Positions 12,301-14,339 of a stretch of DNA of 14,339 bases are shown here, piece by piece. This stretch comes from JAEDES01 sp964470055. GTDB lineage: Bacteria > Bacillota_I > Bacilli_A > RF39 > UBA660. The notes beneath the pieces are model-generated. The model made no database searches. It had not been told where the DNA came from and was given only the letters and a program-made list of their open reading frames with translations. The first letter of the stretch is position 1. Every line of letters begins with the position of its first letter. The stretch is taken from the NCBI GenBank assembly GCA_964470055.1, contig CAYXZZ010000037.1, positions 1 to 14,339 on the forward strand, in the 5' to 3' direction. A program made the translations under genes and the position numbers.

Positions 12301-12348
12301 AAATAAAGGTATTTAAAAAGCAATAGAACAAATCTATCACTTTTTACT

Positions 12349-12588
12349 TTAATCTATGTCTTTAAAGAACTCAACCATAGGTACATCTAACTTTTTAGAT
12401 ATAACATATAAGAACTCTAAACTAAATGTTTGATAACTACTATTTTCAATATTAGCAATTGTACCCTCGTTGTATTGAATTAGGTCGGCTAATTGAACTT
12501 GTGTTAAGCCTTTTTCTTTTCTAATTCTTCTAATGTTCTTTCCAACGATTACATAGATATACTTGTTATCATCTTTATTGATTTTCAT
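12349..12588 (-). CDS. XRE-family transcriptional regulator
   Basis: 79 aa, a single helix-turn-helix domain: VGKNIRRIRKEKGLTQVQLADL (15-36), the recognition segment YNEGTIANIENS (39-50), and a closing pair of helices LEFLYVISKKLDVPMVEFF (58-75). Such Cro/C1-type proteins bind DNA as dimers and commonly repress their own promoter and a divergent one. On the minus strand GGTGAGGG lies 5 bp before the ATG. It is divergent from the coiled-coil gene at 12696, and a palindrome at 12634-12654 in the shared 107-bp interval is a candidate operator. No metalloprotease or cro partner is visible beside it. Confidence 0.9.
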   Translation of the reverse strand: MKINKDDNKYIYVIVGKNIRRIRKEKGLTQVQLADLIQYNEGTIANIENSSYQTFSLEFLYVISKKLDVPMVEFFKDID

Positions 12589-12633
12589 ATATCCCTCACC
12601 AAAACCATTATCTAACGAACATTTAGTTAATGT

Positions 12634-12654
12634 ACTACATTTAATATATGTAGT
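12634..12654. promoter_or_regulatory. Palindromic operator candidate between divergent genes
   Basis: ACTACAT (12634-12640) and ATGTAGT (12648-12654) are perfect complements 7 bp apart, immediately upstream of the plus-strand -10 (12671-12676) where a -35 would be. Placed to control one or both divergent genes; the XRE protein is the obvious candidate binder (inference). Confidence 0.55.
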
Positions 12655-12667
12655 TTTAAGGGTTTTA

Positions 12668-12676
12668 TGTTAAAAT
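12668..12676 (+). promoter_or_regulatory. Extended -10 of the 12696 gene
   Basis: TGT followed by TAAAAT; the -35 region is occupied by the palindrome. AAGGAGG follows at 12685-12691. Confidence 0.55.
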
Positions 12677-12695
12677 AGTACATGAAGGAGGAAAA

Positions 12696-13028
12696 ATGAA
12701 AGCAAAACAAAAAGATGATGAGGCTTTAAACTTAAAACTATTAGATGTATTAACTAACTACACCATAGAGGGAAGTAAAATAACTTTGAACTTTTTAGAA
12801 AACCAAGTTAAGTATTACACAAAAGAAAGAGAATTATTGTTAGAAGATAAACCTTTTAGTTTTCAAAAAAAGAAAATGAAAGCCTACAATGAAAAACTTG
12901 AGGCTATAGAACAAAAGATTATGAAACTCTATGAAGATATAGCCGAAGAAATACAAGATATAGCAAAATTACAAGAGCCAATAAATGATAACTCCACAAA
13001 AAAAGATAGAAAGAAAAAAATAGCATAA
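12696..13028 (+). CDS. Coiled-coil protein, unknown function
   Basis: 110 aa with a strong ribosome binding site (AAGGAGG, 4 bp before ATG). Highly charged and alpha-helical: LNFLENQVKYYTKERELLLE, then KKMKAYNEKLEAIEQKIMKLYEDIAEEIQDI with heptad-like spacing of hydrophobics; the C-terminus is basic (KKDRKKKIA). No family recognised. It is divergent from one XRE gene and convergent, 15 bp apart, with a second XRE gene, and no terminator is visible between them. The arrangement suggests a gene repressed by the XRE protein encoded at 12349-12588. Confidence 0.75.
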   Translation: MKAKQKDDEALNLKLLDVLTNYTIEGSKITLNFLENQVKYYTKERELLLEDKPFSFQKKKMKAYNEKLEAIEQKIMKLYEDIAEEIQDIAKLQEPINDNSTKKDRKKKIA

Positions 13029-13043
13029 CGGCAATTATACTAT

Positions 13044-13313
13044 TTAATCATCTATACCGGTGTCATCAAATAATTTTCTAATATCAATATTTAAAGCATC
13101 GGCTATTCTACCAATAACTACTAACGTGAAATATTTGTTAGGATTACCACTCTCAATTTGAGAAATATAGTGCATAGTTACCTCTACCATATCGGCTAAC
13201 TCCTGTTGTGTTAAGTTAGCAAGTTTTCTATATTTCTTTATATTTAATCTAACAATATTATAATAATAGTAGTCATCGTGAAATTGTGGTTTATCTCTCA
13301 CATTACCACCCAA
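13044..13313 (-). CDS. Second XRE-family transcriptional regulator
   Basis: 89 aa as called from TTG 13313. One helix-turn-helix domain: IVRLNIKKYRKLANLTQQELA (20-40), recognition segment VTMHYISQIESG (45-56), then LVVIGRIADALNIDIRKLF (64-82). The start is uncertain: a GTG at 13301 (residue 5) has GGGTGG just upstream on the minus strand and is a better initiation site, giving 85 aa. It is divergent from the zinc-ribbon gene at 13400, sharing an 86-99 bp intergenic region with back-to-back TATAAT boxes (minus 13346-13341, plus 13371-13376), so it may control that gene. It differs clearly in sequence from the XRE protein at 12349. Confidence 0.88.
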   Translation of the reverse strand: MGGNVRDKPQFHDDYYYYNIVRLNIKKYRKLANLTQQELADMVEVTMHYISQIESGNPNKYFTLVVIGRIADALNIDIRKLFDDTGIDD

Positions 13314-13367
13314 TAATATTATTTCAAACTATCAGTTATAATTATATGCACTGGTGGTTTGATTTTG

Positions 13368-13376
13368 TGGTATAAT
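13368..13376 (+). promoter_or_regulatory. Extended -10 promoter of the zinc-ribbon gene
   Basis: TGG followed by a perfect TATAAT, 24 bp from the start codon; no clear -35. AAAGGAG (13384-13390) serves as ribosome binding site. A loose inverted pair CAGT (13333-13336) and ACTG (13350-13353) flanks the minus-strand TATAAT. Confidence 0.6.
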
Positions 13377-13399
13377 TATAATGAAAGGAGTACGATGTT

Positions 13400-14074
13400 A
13401 TGGCTTTAATTAAGTGCCAAGAGTGTGGAAAAGAAATAAGTGATAAGGCAAATGCTTGTATGAATTGTGGTTGCCCTATTGAAAAAGAAAAAAAGAAAGT
13501 TAGAATTATTAAAAGTGGTGGTCTCGCTTTAAGGTGTAGTGTTTTTATTGATAATCAACCCGTAGGACAAATTGGTGTTGGTGGTAATAAAAGCATAGAA
13601 ATAGAGGTGCCTATTGGAACTCATTATATCAGCACAATAACACAAGTGAAAAATCAAAGTACTATTGTTGCTACTAATGGTATAAATACAATGGCTGCTC
13701 CTATAACTACCTCTACCTCACAAGAACAAGACGGAAAACAATTTGAGGTTAAAGCAACTGATGAATTGACCGTTATTGAAATATTAACAAAAGGAAGTTG
13801 GACAGGCTCAACAGGTAGATGTATAGTTGGTAATATAAGCACTTATGACAAAAACAACGTAGAAAATGCACCTACCACAAGCAATAAGAGTTCAAGTGGT
13901 AATTTCTTTCAAAATCACTTGGCTTTGATAATAGCAATAGTGCTTATTCTTCTATTCTTATTTTCATTGTTTAACAATAATAGAGGTTTTGTAAGCCCTT
14001 TGAAAAAAATAATTTTCTTCGTTGCTATTGTTGGTGGAGTATTTTTCTTTATTAGCAAGAAAAAGAAAAAATAA
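13400..14074 (+). CDS. Zinc-ribbon protein with beta-rich middle domain and two C-terminal membrane helices
   Basis: 224 aa. A zinc ribbon at the start has C6-x2-C9 and C20-x2-C23 (KCQECGKEISDKANACMNCG). Residues about 33-130 look like beta strands (VRIIKSGGLALRCSVFIDNQ, IEIEVPIGTHYIST, FEVKATDELTVIEI), similar in layout to PEGA-like or carbohydrate-type extracellular folds but not assignable. A Ser/Asn-rich linker (150-170) leads to transmembrane helices at about 173-191 and 202-218, then a KKKKK tail. With no signal peptide, the ribbon and beta domain are probably cytoplasmic and tethered to the membrane. ATG has AAAGGAG at 9 bp. A 26-codon membrane peptide gene follows 24 bp later, likely in the same transcript. 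Function unknown. Confidence 0.8.
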   Translation: MALIKCQECGKEISDKANACMNCGCPIEKEKKKVRIIKSGGLALRCSVFIDNQPVGQIGVGGNKSIEIEVPIGTHYISTITQVKNQSTIVATNGINTMAAPITTSTSQEQDGKQFEVKATDELTVIEILTKGSWTGSTGRCIVGNISTYDKNNVENAPTTSNKSSSGNFFQNHLALIIAIVLILLFLFSLFNNNRGFVSPLKKIIFFVAIVGGVFFFISKKKKK

Positions 14075-14098
14075 GTTTAAGAAAGGTGTGTATAATAA

Positions 14099-14179
14099 AT
14101 GGCTATAGGTATTTTTGCAATAGTTGCTGTTGTAGTAATTGTTGTTGCTATTGTAGTAGATAAGAAAAGAAAAAAATAG
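14099..14179 (+). CDS. 26-aa single-helix membrane peptide
   Basis: MAIGIFAIVAVVVIVVAIVV followed by DKKRKK: one hydrophobic helix with a positively charged tail, the form of small membrane-bound regulators and of type I toxins. AAAGG lies 12 bp upstream, a little far, and the terminator hairpin begins at the last base of the TAG stop. It is too short for most gene callers. It follows the zinc-ribbon membrane protein directly and shares its basic C-terminal end, so the two may act at the membrane together. No antisense RNA promoter is obvious, but I cannot exclude one. Confidence 0.6.
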   Translation: MAIGIFAIVAVVVIVVAIVVDKKRKK

Positions 14180-14212
14180 TATATAGGCTCAATGCTTATA
14201 TGCTTTTTTTAT
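14179..14212 (+). terminator. Terminator of the zinc-ribbon operon
   Basis: A 10-bp stem (14179-14188 with 14194-14203, two G-T pairs) around TCAAT, followed by seven or more T. Confidence 0.85.
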
Positions 14213-14309
14213 TTTTGTTTGGAAATTAGGTGGCTTTGTTAAGGTCAAAAAGTAGATTTTAGCAACCAAGAAATATTAAAATATAATTGTAAAATCAATT
14301 AGAGATTTT

Positions 14310-14339
14310 ATGAGGAGGTGTAAGACTATTTACAAGATA
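14310..14339 (+). CDS. Possible start of a further gene, cut by the window end
   Basis: ATG at 14310 opens a frame (MRRCKTIYKI) to the window edge. No good ribosome binding site lies before it, whereas a strong GGAGGTG is at 14314-14320 inside it without a usual start codon at the right distance. Either the true start is a rare codon near 14328 or this is not a gene. The stretch 14213-14309 shows an AT-rich promoter-like segment (TATAAT at 14282-14287 region) and no gene. Confidence 0.25.
   Translation, partial: MRRCKTIYKI

Overview
The window is AT-rich, low-GC DNA with strong AGGAG-type ribosome binding sites, TATAAT promoters (often extended -10) and classic hairpin-plus-T terminators. 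Together with an MscS channel, an LD-carboxypeptidase-like protein, and collagen-like surface proteins beside a TPR glycosyltransferase, this points to a low-GC Bacillota/Mycoplasmatota-type host, possibly gut-associated; the genus cannot be fixed from sequence alone. Of 21 called genes or gene remnants none ends in TGA, but every Trp codon seen in intact genes is TGG, so standard translation is assumed.

Left part (1-2680): a HipA-like kinase gene, a ~760 bp stretch without a solid gene that holds a terminator and a striking array of six RGTCA boxes spaced 11 bp, then a small gene resembling the start of a Panacea (DUF4065) antitoxin followed by an unknown 150-aa ORF. This looks like an accessory or decayed region.

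Middle part (2700-9060): host-like genes rich in G and T on the coding strand. A DUF5662 gene and an NTP_transf_6-type nucleotidyltransferase form a tight pair. A group II intron 3' remnant (domain V and following hairpins) precedes a zinc-ribbon membrane protein. A four-pass membrane protein overlaps an S66 LD-carboxypeptidase-like gene, followed by a small acidic protein. An MscS-like channel sits behind a perfect palindrome that covers its -10 box, and converges on a GT2/TPR glycosyltransferase.

Surface-protein cluster (9120-10351, minus strand): a pseudogene of a collagen-like protein (in-frame TGA plus frameshift, 5' end lost) and a second collagen-like/BclA-type gene whose 5' end is cut off at about 10351. 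The neighbouring glycosyltransferase is a plausible modifier of these proteins.

Right part (10352-14339): base composition changes (more A and C on the + strand) and unfamiliar small genes follow, consistent with one end of an integrated element that disrupted the collagen-like gene. It holds a serine-recombinase N-domain lacking the catalytic serine, two unknown proteins, two XRE regulators on the minus strand, a coiled-coil protein, a zinc-ribbon/membrane protein and a 26-aa membrane peptide. The first two genes share a duplicated ~98 bp promoter module with identical internal spacing and a TTCCGGAA palindrome; this module with the inactive recombinase domain is the best candidate here for something undescribed.
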